A stretch of 6,421 nt of DNA from JBLYYQ01 sp048550035 (GTDB lineage: Bacteria > Nitrospinota_A > UBA7883 > JBLYYQ01), in assembly GCA_048550035.1 (NCBI GenBank), contig JBLYYQ010000055.1:1-6421 (forward strand). The letters run 5' to 3'. The notes beneath the pieces are model-generated. The model saw nothing but the letters and a program-made list of their open reading frames with translations. It was not told where the DNA came from and ran no database searches. Made by a program: the position numbers and the translations under genes. Shown here piece by piece: positions 1 to 6,421 of this stretch (position 1 is the first letter of the stretch; the number at the start of each line of letters is the position of its first letter).

Positions 1-578
1 TCATGCTCTGCTTCATGGAGCCTTAGCGTAACGTTATGAACAATTAAACGATCATCTATTTTTGAACCACGATATTTAAACTCTAATTCATCCTTATTGT
101 ATGAAACAACTTCACCTGCTAAAGTTACAACAGTACAGCTTTCAACTATATGACTCATATCACGGCCATAAGCACCAGCATTCATTTTAACAGCTCCACC
201 AACACTACCTGGAAGTCCATACCCGAATTCTAATCCTCCTATACTTTCCTTAAGCAATATAGTTGAGAGTTTGCTCAATGCTAGACCAGCGCACGCTGTT
301 ACTGTAACGGAGTCCGCTTCTCTTATAATTTCAAGATCAGTATAGTTTTTTGAAAGCCAGACTAAAGGCCTATTGATCACTTCATCCGAAACTAAAACAT
401 TAGTCAATCCACCTATAACAATGAAATCTTCATATTCTTTTACAATAGCAACTAGGCTATCTAATGAATCAGGTATCAATATTTTAGAAGCTATTCCACC
501 TGTTTTAAATGATGTTAAATGTGACATATCTACATCCTGAATAAGGTTTGTCACTGGTCTGTTCCCAATTAAGTTCAT
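1..578 (-). CDS. murB: UDP-N-acetylenolpyruvoylglucosamine reductase MurB, 3' end outside window
   Basis: This gene has no stop in the window; I translated it from the ATG at 578..576, giving 192 complete codons. MurB is a cytoplasmic FAD enzyme that uses NADPH to reduce UDP-GlcNAc-enolpyruvate to UDP-MurNAc. Visible signatures are the N-terminal HLTSFKTGG (residues 20-28), the FAD-loop region IGGLTNVLVSD (55-65), GLEFGYGLPGSVGGAVKMNAGAYG (115-138), and an FKYRGSKI segment (167-174) whose YR.S should supply the active-site Arg (Arg159 in E. coli). The catalytic Ser/Glu half lies beyond base 1. The start is 6 bp after the murC stop with no clear Shine-Dalgarno, so it is probably translated by coupling. 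Met18 is a less likely start, because it leaves almost nothing before the HLTSF motif. One oddity is that the usual GxG(S/T)N of the FAD loop reads GGLTN, with Leu58 for Gly. The family call is secure. Confidence 0.95.
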   Translation of the reverse strand, partial: MNLIGNRPVTNLIQDVDMSHLTSFKTGGIASKILIPDSLDSLVAIVKEYEDFIVIGGLTNVLVSDEVINRPLVWLSKNYTDLEIIREADSVTVTACAGLALSKLSTILLKESIGGLEFGYGLPGSVGGAVKMNAGAYGRDMSHIVESCTVVTLAGEVVSYNKDELEFKYRGSKIDDRLIVHNVTLRLHEAEH

Positions 579-584
579 TGCACT

Positions 585-1961
585 CTACCCACTCAATCTT
601 TCAACTAGCATATCGCTTACAGTCGTTATTGAGCCTGCTCCAAGTGTTAAGAATATATCGTTTGGTTGAGCAACTTCCATAAATCTATCTGCTAGTAGTT
701 CAAGGCTTTCTACATAGCGCGCCTCTTTTTTGCCATGCTCTATTATTCCTGATACTATTGCCTCAGCTGATACACCTCTAATCGGCTTTTCCTGCGCAGA
801 ATATATATTAGTCACAAACAGTAGGTCAGCATCATAAAATGATCTATGAAATTGGCTCATATGATCTCTAGTTCTACTATACCTGTGTGGCTCAAATCCG
901 ACTACCAATCTTCGTTTCGGGAAGCCCTTTTTTATAGCTTGCAAGGTTGCCCTAATCTCATTTGGATGGTGACCATAGTCATCTATGACCATGATTTTAT
1001 TATATTCACCTTTCAATTGAGTACGCCGCTCTATCCCCTTAAAGCGGTCTAAAGATTTAACAGCTGCTTCTAGATTCAGATCTAATTCATATGCGACTGC
1101 CAATGCAGCAAGTGCATTATATACATTGTGAGTTCCTGGCATGGAGATGGTTAGCTCAGCAATCTCCTTACCAAACGCTACAAATACAAAGCTAGACTCT
1201 AACTTATCAAATCGTATTTCACGTGCCATGAAGTTAGCACTTGTCGTAACTCCATATGTCAGATATCTTTTTTTCAAGTTTGGAATGATTTCTTGAATAG
1301 TAGGATCATCCAAACATAAAACTCCGCTACCATAGAACGGAACTTTATTAATAAAGCTTGTAAATGTATTTTTTATCTCTTCAAAATTGCCGTAATAATC
1401 AAGATGCTCTGAATCTATGTTAGTAACAACCGCTAAAGTTGAGTATAAGTTTAGAAATGAACCATCTGATTCATCGGCTTCTGTCACTATGTATTGACCT
1501 TCGCCTAGCCTTGCTCCTGACCCTAAACGGTCTACCTTACCACCTATGATTATTGTTGGATCAAGGTTTGAGTTCGTCAGTAGCTCACCAATCATAGATG
1601 TTACTGTTGTTTTGCCATGCGAACCTGCCACTGCAATTGCATATTTCATCCGCATAAGTTCGGCAAGCAGTTCTGCTCTTGGAATAACTGGTATCAATTT
1701 GGATTTAGCATACTCTATCTCAGGATTTGAACTGTTGATTGCAGAGCTGACAACAACAACATCAGCATCACCAACATTTTCTTTAATATGACCTTGAAAT
1801 ATTTTAGCACCACGATTAATCAAGCGGGTAGTAACGGATGAAGATGATAAATCAGAACCGGTTACCTTATAACCCATCAACATTACAATCTCCGCAAGAC
1901 CGCTCATTCCAGAGCCACCAATCCCGATAAAATGTACCTGTTTTGTTTTCCTAAATGACAT
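585..1961 (-). CDS. murC: UDP-N-acetylmuramate--L-alanine ligase MurC
   Basis: MurC is the cytoplasmic, ATP-dependent ligase that adds L-Ala to UDP-MurNAc, the first amino acid of the stem peptide. At 458 residues it has the usual length and all three Mur-ligase domains. The N-terminal Rossmann-like UDP-binding domain has GIGGSGMSG (13-21). The central ATPase domain has P-loop GSHGKTT (113-119), TEADESDGSF (160-169), NIDSEHLDYY (181-190) and GTHNVYNALAA (276-286, HNxxN intact). The C-terminal domain has ERR (311-313), DDYGHHPNEI (327-336), FEPHRYSRT (356-364) and TLGAGS (439-444). All seven or so invariant Mur-ligase residues that I can place are present. The ATG overlaps the end of murG by 11 bp and has an AAGGA site 5 nt upstream; the TAG stop is 6 bp before murB. 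The wording resembles deltaproteobacterial MurC as I recall it (inference). Confidence 0.98.
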   Translation of the reverse strand: MSFRKTKQVHFIGIGGSGMSGLAEIVMLMGYKVTGSDLSSSSVTTRLINRGAKIFQGHIKENVGDADVVVVSSAINSSNPEIEYAKSKLIPVIPRAELLAELMRMKYAIAVAGSHGKTTVTSMIGELLTNSNLDPTIIIGGKVDRLGSGARLGEGQYIVTEADESDGSFLNLYSTLAVVTNIDSEHLDYYGNFEEIKNTFTSFINKVPFYGSGVLCLDDPTIQEIIPNLKKRYLTYGVTTSANFMAREIRFDKLESSFVFVAFGKEIAELTISMPGTHNVYNALAALAVAYELDLNLEAAVKSLDRFKGIERRTQLKGEYNKIMVIDDYGHHPNEIRATLQAIKKGFPKRRLVVGFEPHRYSRTRDHMSQFHRSFYDADLLFVTNIYSAQEKPIRGVSAEAIVSGIIEHGKKEARYVESLELLADRFMEVAQPNDIFLTLGAGSITTVSDMLVERLSG

Positions 1962-3051
1962 TGCTATCCTTACTTTTTTTGCCTGCTAAAAGCTCATCAA
2001 CTATAACTTTGGCAGCATCAGTTTTTGCCAATCGGATACAGTTTCTACTCATTTGGGCAAGTAACGGCTGATCGTTTATCAATTTTTCGATCTGCAACAT
2101 TACAATCGTACTGTCGAAATCTTTATCGAGTACCACAATAGCCGCAGATTCTTTTTCGATCTCTTTAGCGTTAGAGAGCTGATGATCGTCTGCGGCATAT
2201 GGATATGGGACATAGATAGCAGGTTTGCCTAGTGATGATATTTCAGCAATTGATCCTGCCCCAGATCGACTGATAACAAGATCTGCTCGCTTTAAAGTAT
2301 CAACTATATCATAAACAAATGGGAGTACTTTGTGTTCGAATTTGGCATCTTTATAACTGTTTTCTACTTCCTTATAACCTGCCTCTCCTGTTTGATGTGT
2401 GATATATAATTTATCGGCATACTTGTTAAGATTTTTAACCGCACCTGCTAACGCACTGTTAAGTGTTGCTGACCCTTGACTTCCACCTAATACAACTAGA
2501 TTAAATTTATTATCTTCCTTCGGAGGAATCTCTTGATTCTGCTCATAAAATTCACGCCGAATAGGATTGCCAGTTACTATAGCTTTGCCATGAGGGAAAT
2601 ACTTAATACTAGCTGCATCAGTAACAAAGACTTTCTTTGCGAATTTAGCAAGCCACCTATTGGTTATCCCTGGTCGAACATTTTGTTCTGCCAGATAAAG
2701 TGAGGTAGAGCTTAATATTGCAGCTATTACGCCTGCGCTTGATGCATAGCCACCAACACCTAGCAATATATCTGAATCAAACTTAAGAATATCTTTCCTA
2801 GCTTCCCAAACTGCAGCAAACAGTTTATTGAGTGCAACTAACTGGCTTGCAAATTTGACACCCTTAACATACGCAAGATCATAGGTTATAATCTTGAAAT
2901 TTTCCATCGGGATCAACTTGCACTCTAATCCTTGCTTTGCACCCATGAATAAAACTTCATTCTTTTCACTACGAGATAAAAACTCATGTGCGATCGCTAT
3001 TGCAGGATAAACATGACCGCCAGTACCTCCTCCTGATATAATTAATTTCAT
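1951..3051 (-). CDS. murG: UDP-GlcNAc:lipid I N-acetylglucosaminyltransferase MurG
   Basis: MurG is a peripheral membrane GT-B glycosyltransferase (family GT28). It transfers GlcNAc from UDP-GlcNAc to lipid I on the inner face of the membrane, making lipid II. The protein has 366 residues, normal for the family. The N-terminal acceptor domain shows the Gly-rich loop SGGGTGGHVYP (6-16), GVGGYASSAG (98-107), AEQNVRPGITNRWLAK (121-136) and GNPIRREF (161-168). The C-terminal donor domain shows VLGGSQGSATLN (187-198), HQTGEAGYKEV (219-229), and the UDP-GlcNAc site RSGAGSIAEI (262-271) followed by DDHQLSNA (288-295). Family residues for nucleotide contact (Glu270, Gln291) are in place. The ATG overlaps the ftsW stop as ATGA. 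The lysine-rich tail (KKSKDSNVI) overlaps the start of murC by 11 bp and contains a run of seven A on the coding strand. Nothing suggests decay. Confidence 0.98.
   Translation of the reverse strand: MKLIISGGGTGGHVYPAIAIAHEFLSRSEKNEVLFMGAKQGLECKLIPMENFKIITYDLAYVKGVKFASQLVALNKLFAAVWEARKDILKFDSDILLGVGGYASSAGVIAAILSSTSLYLAEQNVRPGITNRWLAKFAKKVFVTDAASIKYFPHGKAIVTGNPIRREFYEQNQEIPPKEDNKFNLVVLGGSQGSATLNSALAGAVKNLNKYADKLYITHQTGEAGYKEVENSYKDAKFEHKVLPFVYDIVDTLKRADLVISRSGAGSIAEISSLGKPAIYVPYPYAADDHQLSNAKEIEKESAAIVVLDKDFDSTIVMLQIEKLINDQPLLAQMSRNCIRLAKTDAAKVIVDELLAGKKSKDSNVI
1967..1971 (-). promoter_or_regulatory. Ribosome binding site of murC
   Basis: AAGGA on the minus strand lies 5 nt before the murC ATG (1961..1959). 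It sits inside the last codons of murG, so ribosomes finishing murG pass over it. It supports the chosen murC start and the 11 bp overlap. Confidence 0.75.
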
Positions 3052-4220
3052 CTGCCTCCCCTAGCTAGTAGAGTATGAACTTTAGGAATTAATCTACTTA
3101 TCGAGATCGAGATCGGTTTGCGAATAGTATGTTCTGAAATATTTAACAACAGTCCAAGACTGCTCATCCACATAATTAGCGCAGAACCACCCAAGCTTAC
3201 AAATGGGAGTGGTAATCCTTTAGTTGGAGCGATACCTGTTGCAACAGAAATGTTTACCAACGCTTGAAGTGTAATTGCAAATGTAATACCAAATGCTAGC
3301 AATGACCCAAATGTATCAGGCGCATTTTTCCCAACGTTAAAACCTCTCCATGCTATGACGAGGAAAATGGCAATCACAATTAACGCACCAACAAATCCTA
3401 GTTCTTCTCCTAATATCGAAAATATGAAATCGGTATGTGCTTCTGGAAGATAGAAAAGTTTCTGTTTGCTCTCACCTAGCCCTTGACCAAATAGTCCACC
3501 CCTAGCGAGTGCTACATATGACTGTATTATTTGGTACCCAGAGTCGTGCATATCTTGCCATGGGTCTAGAAATGATAAAACTCGCTTACGACGATAATCT
3601 GCCCTGGTAATTGACAATAATGCTACCGATAAAAAAGCTATACCAATAGTTGCAAGATGAAACCGTCTTGCATTAGATATTACTAAGAGAAAAAATGTAG
3701 TTATCGCAATTGATATAACACTTCCCATGTCAGGCTGTAACTGAATTATGACCAGAGCAGGTGCAAGAGTAATCAGGACAGGTGCCAAACCAAATTGGAA
3801 ATCGGTAACTTTATTTTCGTTAATTTTCTTGGTAAGTAGCGCAGAAAAAAATATCAGAAGACCAAGCTTTGCAAACTCTGCAGGTTGCACCGCGATAAAA
3901 CCTAAGTCAATCCACCTTGTAGCTCCGTTGACCGATCGACCAATCCCTGGCACTAAGGTTAGAATCAATAAGACTAATATTAGAAAATAGATTGGATAGC
4001 TAAATTTGTAAAATCTGCGATAGTCGATCTTCATTATAATAACCATCAATACAATACCTATTAGTGACCAGAGTGCCTGCTTTCTTAAAAAATAATAAGG
4101 ATCGTTTAACTTCTCAGATGCTAGTACTGCTGAAGAGGAGTATACCATAACAAGTCCAATTGCAAGGAGTGCCAAGGCTGCTATAATTATTGTATAATCT
4201 GGGCTACGTTTAATTGGCAT
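3048..4220 (-). CDS. ftsW: Septal peptidoglycan glycosyltransferase FtsW (SEDS family)
   Basis: FtsW is the integral-membrane SEDS polymerase that joins lipid II into glycan strands at the division septum, working with the class B PBP FtsI. It has 390 residues and about ten hydrophobic segments, roughly at 9-30, 45-63, 73-92, 115-131, 144-160, 164-182, 189-205, 266-291, 304-326 and 340-361, with a large extracytoplasmic loop before the eighth. Signature stretches are SVNGATRWI (96-104), QPAEFAKL (112-119), LQPDMGSV (161-168), QSYVALARGGLFGQGLGES (233-251) and LPEAHTDFIF (258-267), whose Asp264 matches the essential E. coli Asp297, then GLPLPFVSLGGSAL (335-348). FtsW is favoured over RodA because of its place between murD and murG. 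The start overlaps murD by 11 bp and is preceded by GAGAGG at 7 nt; the TGA stop overlaps the murG ATG. One oddity is that the common SYGGS reads SLGGS (Leu343). Confidence 0.96.
   Translation of the reverse strand: MPIKRSPDYTIIIAALALLAIGLVMVYSSSAVLASEKLNDPYYFLRKQALWSLIGIVLMVIIMKIDYRRFYKFSYPIYFLILVLLILTLVPGIGRSVNGATRWIDLGFIAVQPAEFAKLGLLIFFSALLTKKINENKVTDFQFGLAPVLITLAPALVIIQLQPDMGSVISIAITTFFLLVISNARRFHLATIGIAFLSVALLSITRADYRRKRVLSFLDPWQDMHDSGYQIIQSYVALARGGLFGQGLGESKQKLFYLPEAHTDFIFSILGEELGFVGALIVIAIFLVIAWRGFNVGKNAPDTFGSLLAFGITFAITLQALVNISVATGIAPTKGLPLPFVSLGGSALIMWMSSLGLLLNISEHTIRKPISISISRLIPKVHTLLARGGR
3055..3061 (-). promoter_or_regulatory. Ribosome binding site of murG
   Basis: A strong GGGGAGG on the minus strand ends 3 nt before the murG ATG (3051..3049). 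It lies within the last codons of ftsW (the ARGGR tail). The spacing is short but the match is the best in the window, and it fits re-initiation at the ATGA stop-start. Confidence 0.75.
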
Positions 4221-5571
4221 GACTCAACCTCTCTTCTAACTTGACAACTGCCTCACAAAATTTATAACCTCGATCTTCATAATTGCGAAACATATCAAAA
4301 CTAGCTGATGCTGGTGAGAGTAAAACTGTGCCACCATCTGATGTTAGTCCATAGGCTTTGAATATTGCATCATCCATATTGTCGGCATAGATTATCTTCT
4401 TAACATGGCTCATTGATTTTGCCATTAATTTTGATGACTCCCCTATTAGCACTGCACCATTCACCTTCTCACTTATCGCATTACCTAGCTGACTAAAGTC
4501 ACAACCTTTCGATTGCCCACCGCAGATTAGCGTTAGATTCTCAGCTATAGAATCAATCGATTTTAGTGTGGCACCTACATTTGTTGCCTTTGAATCGTTT
4601 ATAAATACCACTCCGTTAACGGTCTTTACATACTCCATCCTATGTGGCAACCCCTTAAATTCATTGATTGAAGTTTCGATGGTATCAATAGAGAGATCAA
4701 TGCTATATCCCACAATTGCAGCTGCTAACCCATTTTCAAACTCACCCGCAAATCGATTTCTCTTAGCTTTGAAGCTAACTAGTTTAACTCTCTTCGTTCC
4801 ATTATTGAGATACCCAATATTATCTTTAATATATCCTAATGGAGCCTTATCAACTAAGCATTCAGTAGTAAAACCTATCTTGCTCATATTCAGATCTTCA
4901 ACTGCTGATTTCGTTACTTGATCTGCCTCATTAAAGACTAACAATGCAGAGTTTGGCATATTCATCGCTATCTTTTTTTTGAGTCTGATGTACTCTGACA
5001 TATTTTTGTGACGGTCGAGATGATCGGGTGATATGTTCAATATAATTGCAATTGTAGGTGCAAAACTTACTATACCCTCCAATTGGAAACTAGAGACCTC
5101 CGCCACCACCCAGTCATAATCAGTAGCAGCTGCATCAGAGAGTGCTACTCCTAAATTGCCTCCTACAAACACATCTTTATATTCCCTTGAAAGCATATCC
5201 GCTATCAAAGTGGTAGTAGAGCTTTTACCATTAGTACCAGTAACAGCAATAATTGGAGCAGTTATAAACCTAGATGCTAGTTCTAATTCACTTATTGTTT
5301 CTGCAGAGCCTCGCCTAAGAGAAGAGACCAGTGAAGAATCCCATGGGACACCAGGGCTAATAACTGCGAGCTCATATCTGTCAAAGTCAATCATATCATT
5401 GGCTACTAACTCTACCTCTAACCCTAGATCTTTTAGTCGTGATGAGGCTACATTTAAATTACTATCAGTTAATGTCACAACGCTGCCTTCTCTTAGAAGA
5501 AGCTTGATGGCTGCAATGCCAGAAACTCCACCACCTACAACTAAAGACTCTCTACCTTTTAATGTTAGCAT
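4210..5571 (-). CDS. murD: UDP-N-acetylmuramoylalanine--D-glutamate ligase MurD
   Basis: MurD is the cytoplasmic ATP-dependent ligase that adds D-Glu to UDP-MurNAc-L-Ala. I chose the ATG at 5571..5569, giving 453 residues and a TAATG junction with mraY. A longer TTG-started reading (5628) would add 19 residues before the normal N-terminus and overlap mraY by 58 bp. The Rossmann-like domain has VVGGGVSGIAA (11-21). The ATPase domain has GTNGKSST (112-119), AEVSSFQLE (157-165), NISPDHLDRH (179-188) and a KKK run at 198-200, where Lys198 aligns with the carbamylated Lys198 of E. coli. The C-terminal domain has GLPHRMEYV (307-315), NDSKATN (325-331), GGQSKGCDF (351-359) and LLSPASASFDMFRNYEDRG (417-435). 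The usual GxHNxxNxLAA reads FAGEFENGLAA (274-284), so the His and first Asn are missing; all other invariant residues I could place are present. No strong Shine-Dalgarno precedes the start, so coupling to mraY is likely. Confidence 0.97.
   Translation of the reverse strand: MLTLKGRESLVVGGGVSGIAAIKLLLREGSVVTLTDSNLNVASSRLKDLGLEVELVANDMIDFDRYELAVISPGVPWDSSLVSSLRRGSAETISELELASRFITAPIIAVTGTNGKSSTTTLIADMLSREYKDVFVGGNLGVALSDAAATDYDWVVAEVSSFQLEGIVSFAPTIAIILNISPDHLDRHKNMSEYIRLKKKIAMNMPNSALLVFNEADQVTKSAVEDLNMSKIGFTTECLVDKAPLGYIKDNIGYLNNGTKRVKLVSFKAKRNRFAGEFENGLAAAIVGYSIDLSIDTIETSINEFKGLPHRMEYVKTVNGVVFINDSKATNVGATLKSIDSIAENLTLICGGQSKGCDFSQLGNAISEKVNGAVLIGESSKLMAKSMSHVKKIIYADNMDDAIFKAYGLTSDGGTVLLSPASASFDMFRNYEDRGYKFCEAVVKLEERLSHAN
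4228..4233 (-). promoter_or_regulatory. Ribosome binding site of ftsW
   Basis: GAGAGG on the minus strand lies 7 nt before the ftsW ATG (4220..4218), inside the final codons of murD (the EERLSHAN tail). It supports the ftsW start and the 11 bp overlap with murD. Confidence 0.7.
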
Positions 5572-5573
5572 TA
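5569..5573 (-). promoter_or_regulatory. TAATG stop-start junction, mraY to murD
   Basis: The mraY stop (TAA, 5573..5571) and the murD start (ATG, 5571..5569) share one base. Only weak purine-rich sequence (GAAGATACGG) lies upstream, so murD probably depends on ribosomes that have just terminated on mraY. This junction fixes the murD start. Confidence 0.7.
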
Positions 5574-6421
5574 CCGTATCTTCAAGAATGATAGCGACAG
5601 TAACGCAAGTGCTAATGCCACTATCCAAAATCTAACTATAACCTGCGATTCAGGCCAACCTAGTTTTTCAAAATGATGATGCAAAGGTGCCATTAAAAAT
5701 AGTCTACGACCGGTAGTCTTATACCAATAAACTTGCAATATCACAGATACCGCCTCGGCTACAAATATTCCTCCAATTAAAATAAGAGCAAACTCTTGTT
5801 TAGACATAATCGCAACTGTCCCTAGTAAACCGCCTAAGGCTGTTGAACCTACGTTACCCATAAACAAAGCAGCAGGGTGACAGTTGTACCAGAGGAAACC
5901 AAGCGATGCACCAACAACGGCACCACAAAATATTGTCATCTCATCTACTTGCTGAATATATTGAATCGACAGATAGCTAGTAAATTTTACATTACCTGTC
6001 ACATAACAAATTAGCATGTATGCAGCAAAAGCTATAATAACAGGACCAATTGCTAAACCATCTAGTCCATCAGTAAGATTGACCGCATTTGAAACCGCAA
6101 CAATCACTAGCATTGCAAAGGGGAAATAAAATAATCCAAAATCTGGATTAATATGTTTGAAAAATGGAGCCGATACAGTTGTTAGTGCTGTACTATCTGA
6201 ACCTTGCGCTACATACAGCAGCCAGACTATTATGAATGCTGACACAAACTGTAGCAGCAATTTTCCTCTAGCAGATAGCCCATTCTGAATTTTCTGTAAT
6301 TTTAACCAGTCATCGTAAAATCCTATAGAACCATATAAAACTAATGATACGATTGCTATCCATATATAACTGTTACCCAAATCTGTCCAGAGCAGTGTCG
6401 AAAAAAGTAACGATAACAGAA
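5571..6421 (-). CDS. mraY: Phospho-MurNAc-pentapeptide transferase MraY, 5' end outside window
   Basis: MraY is the polytopic membrane enzyme that moves phospho-MurNAc-pentapeptide from UDP onto undecaprenyl phosphate, forming lipid I. The reading frame is open to base 6421, giving 282 visible residues. The TTG at 6380 is internal, because the upstream codons still read like MraY (LLWTDLGNSYIWI). About 79 N-terminal residues should be missing, judging from E. coli Asp115. Counting from the first complete codon, I see GFYDDW with the Asp pair at 36-37, GLSARGKLLLQ, NLTDGLDGLA (114-123), LGFLWYNCHPA, FMGNVGSTALGG (186-197) and MAPLHHHFEKLGWPE (243-257), then the normal C-terminus. Several long hydrophobic helices separate these. 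The clear anomaly is Asn189 (AAC, 5855..5853) in FMGNVGS, where the family has the catalytic, Mg-binding Asp (E. coli Asp267, Aquifex Asp265). The spacing from the Asp pair (153 residues, 152 in E. coli) shows this is the equivalent site. Confidence 0.96.
   Translation of the reverse strand, partial: LLSLLFSTLLWTDLGNSYIWIAIVSLVLYGSIGFYDDWLKLQKIQNGLSARGKLLLQFVSAFIIVWLLYVAQGSDSTALTTVSAPFFKHINPDFGLFYFPFAMLVIVAVSNAVNLTDGLDGLAIGPVIIAFAAYMLICYVTGNVKFTSYLSIQYIQQVDEMTIFCGAVVGASLGFLWYNCHPAALFMGNVGSTALGGLLGTVAIMSKQEFALILIGGIFVAEAVSVILQVYWYKTTGRRLFLMAPLHHHFEKLGWPESQVIVRFWIVALALALLSLSFLKIR

Noticed and set aside
846..1052. Short plus-strand frames within murC (also 1546..1791) and within ftsW (3748..3990)
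   Set aside because: All are antisense to well-conserved coding sequence and encode nothing recognisable.
1974..1980. Seven-A run near the end of murG as a frameshift signal
   Set aside because: A -1 slip would meet TAA almost at once and only remove the last few residues. The frame-0 arrangement is not a proper slippery heptamer.
3048..3050. Possible recoded TGA, as in some candidate-phyla bacteria
   Set aside because: TGA ends ftsW exactly at the murG ATGA junction, no in-frame TGA occurs inside any gene, and Trp positions use TGG. The standard code fits.
4568..4921. 117-codon open frame on the plus strand inside murD
   Set aside because: It is antisense to conserved murD sequence, shows no motif, and has no support for a start.
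5572..5628. TTG-started 19-residue N-terminal extension of murD
   Set aside because: The extra residues precede the normal MurD N-terminus and overlap mraY by 58 bp. The ATG at 5571 gives the family's usual length and a TAATG junction.
5156..5635. 159-codon open frame on the plus strand opposite murD and the end of mraY
   Set aside because: It lies entirely antisense to two genes with clear family motifs, its translation is low-complexity Ser/Leu/Thr-rich with no recognisable domain, and it has no independent context. It is a shadow frame.
6378..6380. TTG at 6380 as the start of mraY
   Set aside because: The frame stays open to the window edge and the upstream codons continue MraY-like sequence, so the true start lies outside the window.
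1..6421. Search for CRISPR arrays, tRNA or rRNA genes, insertion sequences, terminators and internal promoters
   Set aside because: Nothing was seen. Apart from a 6-base gap at 579..584 the window is wholly coding for six conserved genes, leaving no room for such elements outside the reading frames.

Overview
The whole window is one minus-strand block of cell-wall and division (dcw) genes. In transcription order, from high to low coordinate, it holds mraY (start outside the window), murD, ftsW, murG, murC and murB (end outside the window). Every base lies in a gene except a 6-base gap between murC and murB. I see no internal promoter, terminator, RNA gene, mobile element or repeat array.

Together the genes cover most of the lipid II route. 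MurB and MurC complete UDP-MurNAc and add the first L-Ala, and MurD adds D-Glu. MraY moves the finished MurNAc-pentapeptide onto undecaprenyl phosphate to give lipid I, MurG adds GlcNAc to give lipid II, and FtsW polymerises lipid II at the septum. MurA, MurE, MurF and Ddl are not in the window; murE and murF usually lie just upstream of mraY in such clusters. The junctions are extremely tight: TAATG (mraY/murD), 11 bp overlap (murD/ftsW), ATGA (ftsW/murG), 11 bp overlap (murG/murC), and a 6 bp gap (murC/murB). This points to one polycistronic, translationally coupled operon.

The DNA is AT-rich (about 40% GC by eye) and uses the standard code: TGA ends ftsW and Trp is TGG. From memory of the families, the wording of MraY (the NLTDGLDGLAIGP block and the C-terminal HHH block), MurC (PRAELLAELMRMKYAIAVAG) and MurD (SFDMFRNYEDRG) looks most like Gram-negative, deltaproteobacteria-like lineages. 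This is a tentative placement made without any search.

I found no new system here. What deserves a second look is a set of substitutions at normally near-invariant positions in otherwise intact genes: the third catalytic Asp of MraY is Asn, MurD lacks the HN of its HNxxN motif, MurB has Leu in its Gly-rich FAD loop, and FtsW has SLGGS instead of SYGGS. MurC and MurG keep every signature residue I checked.
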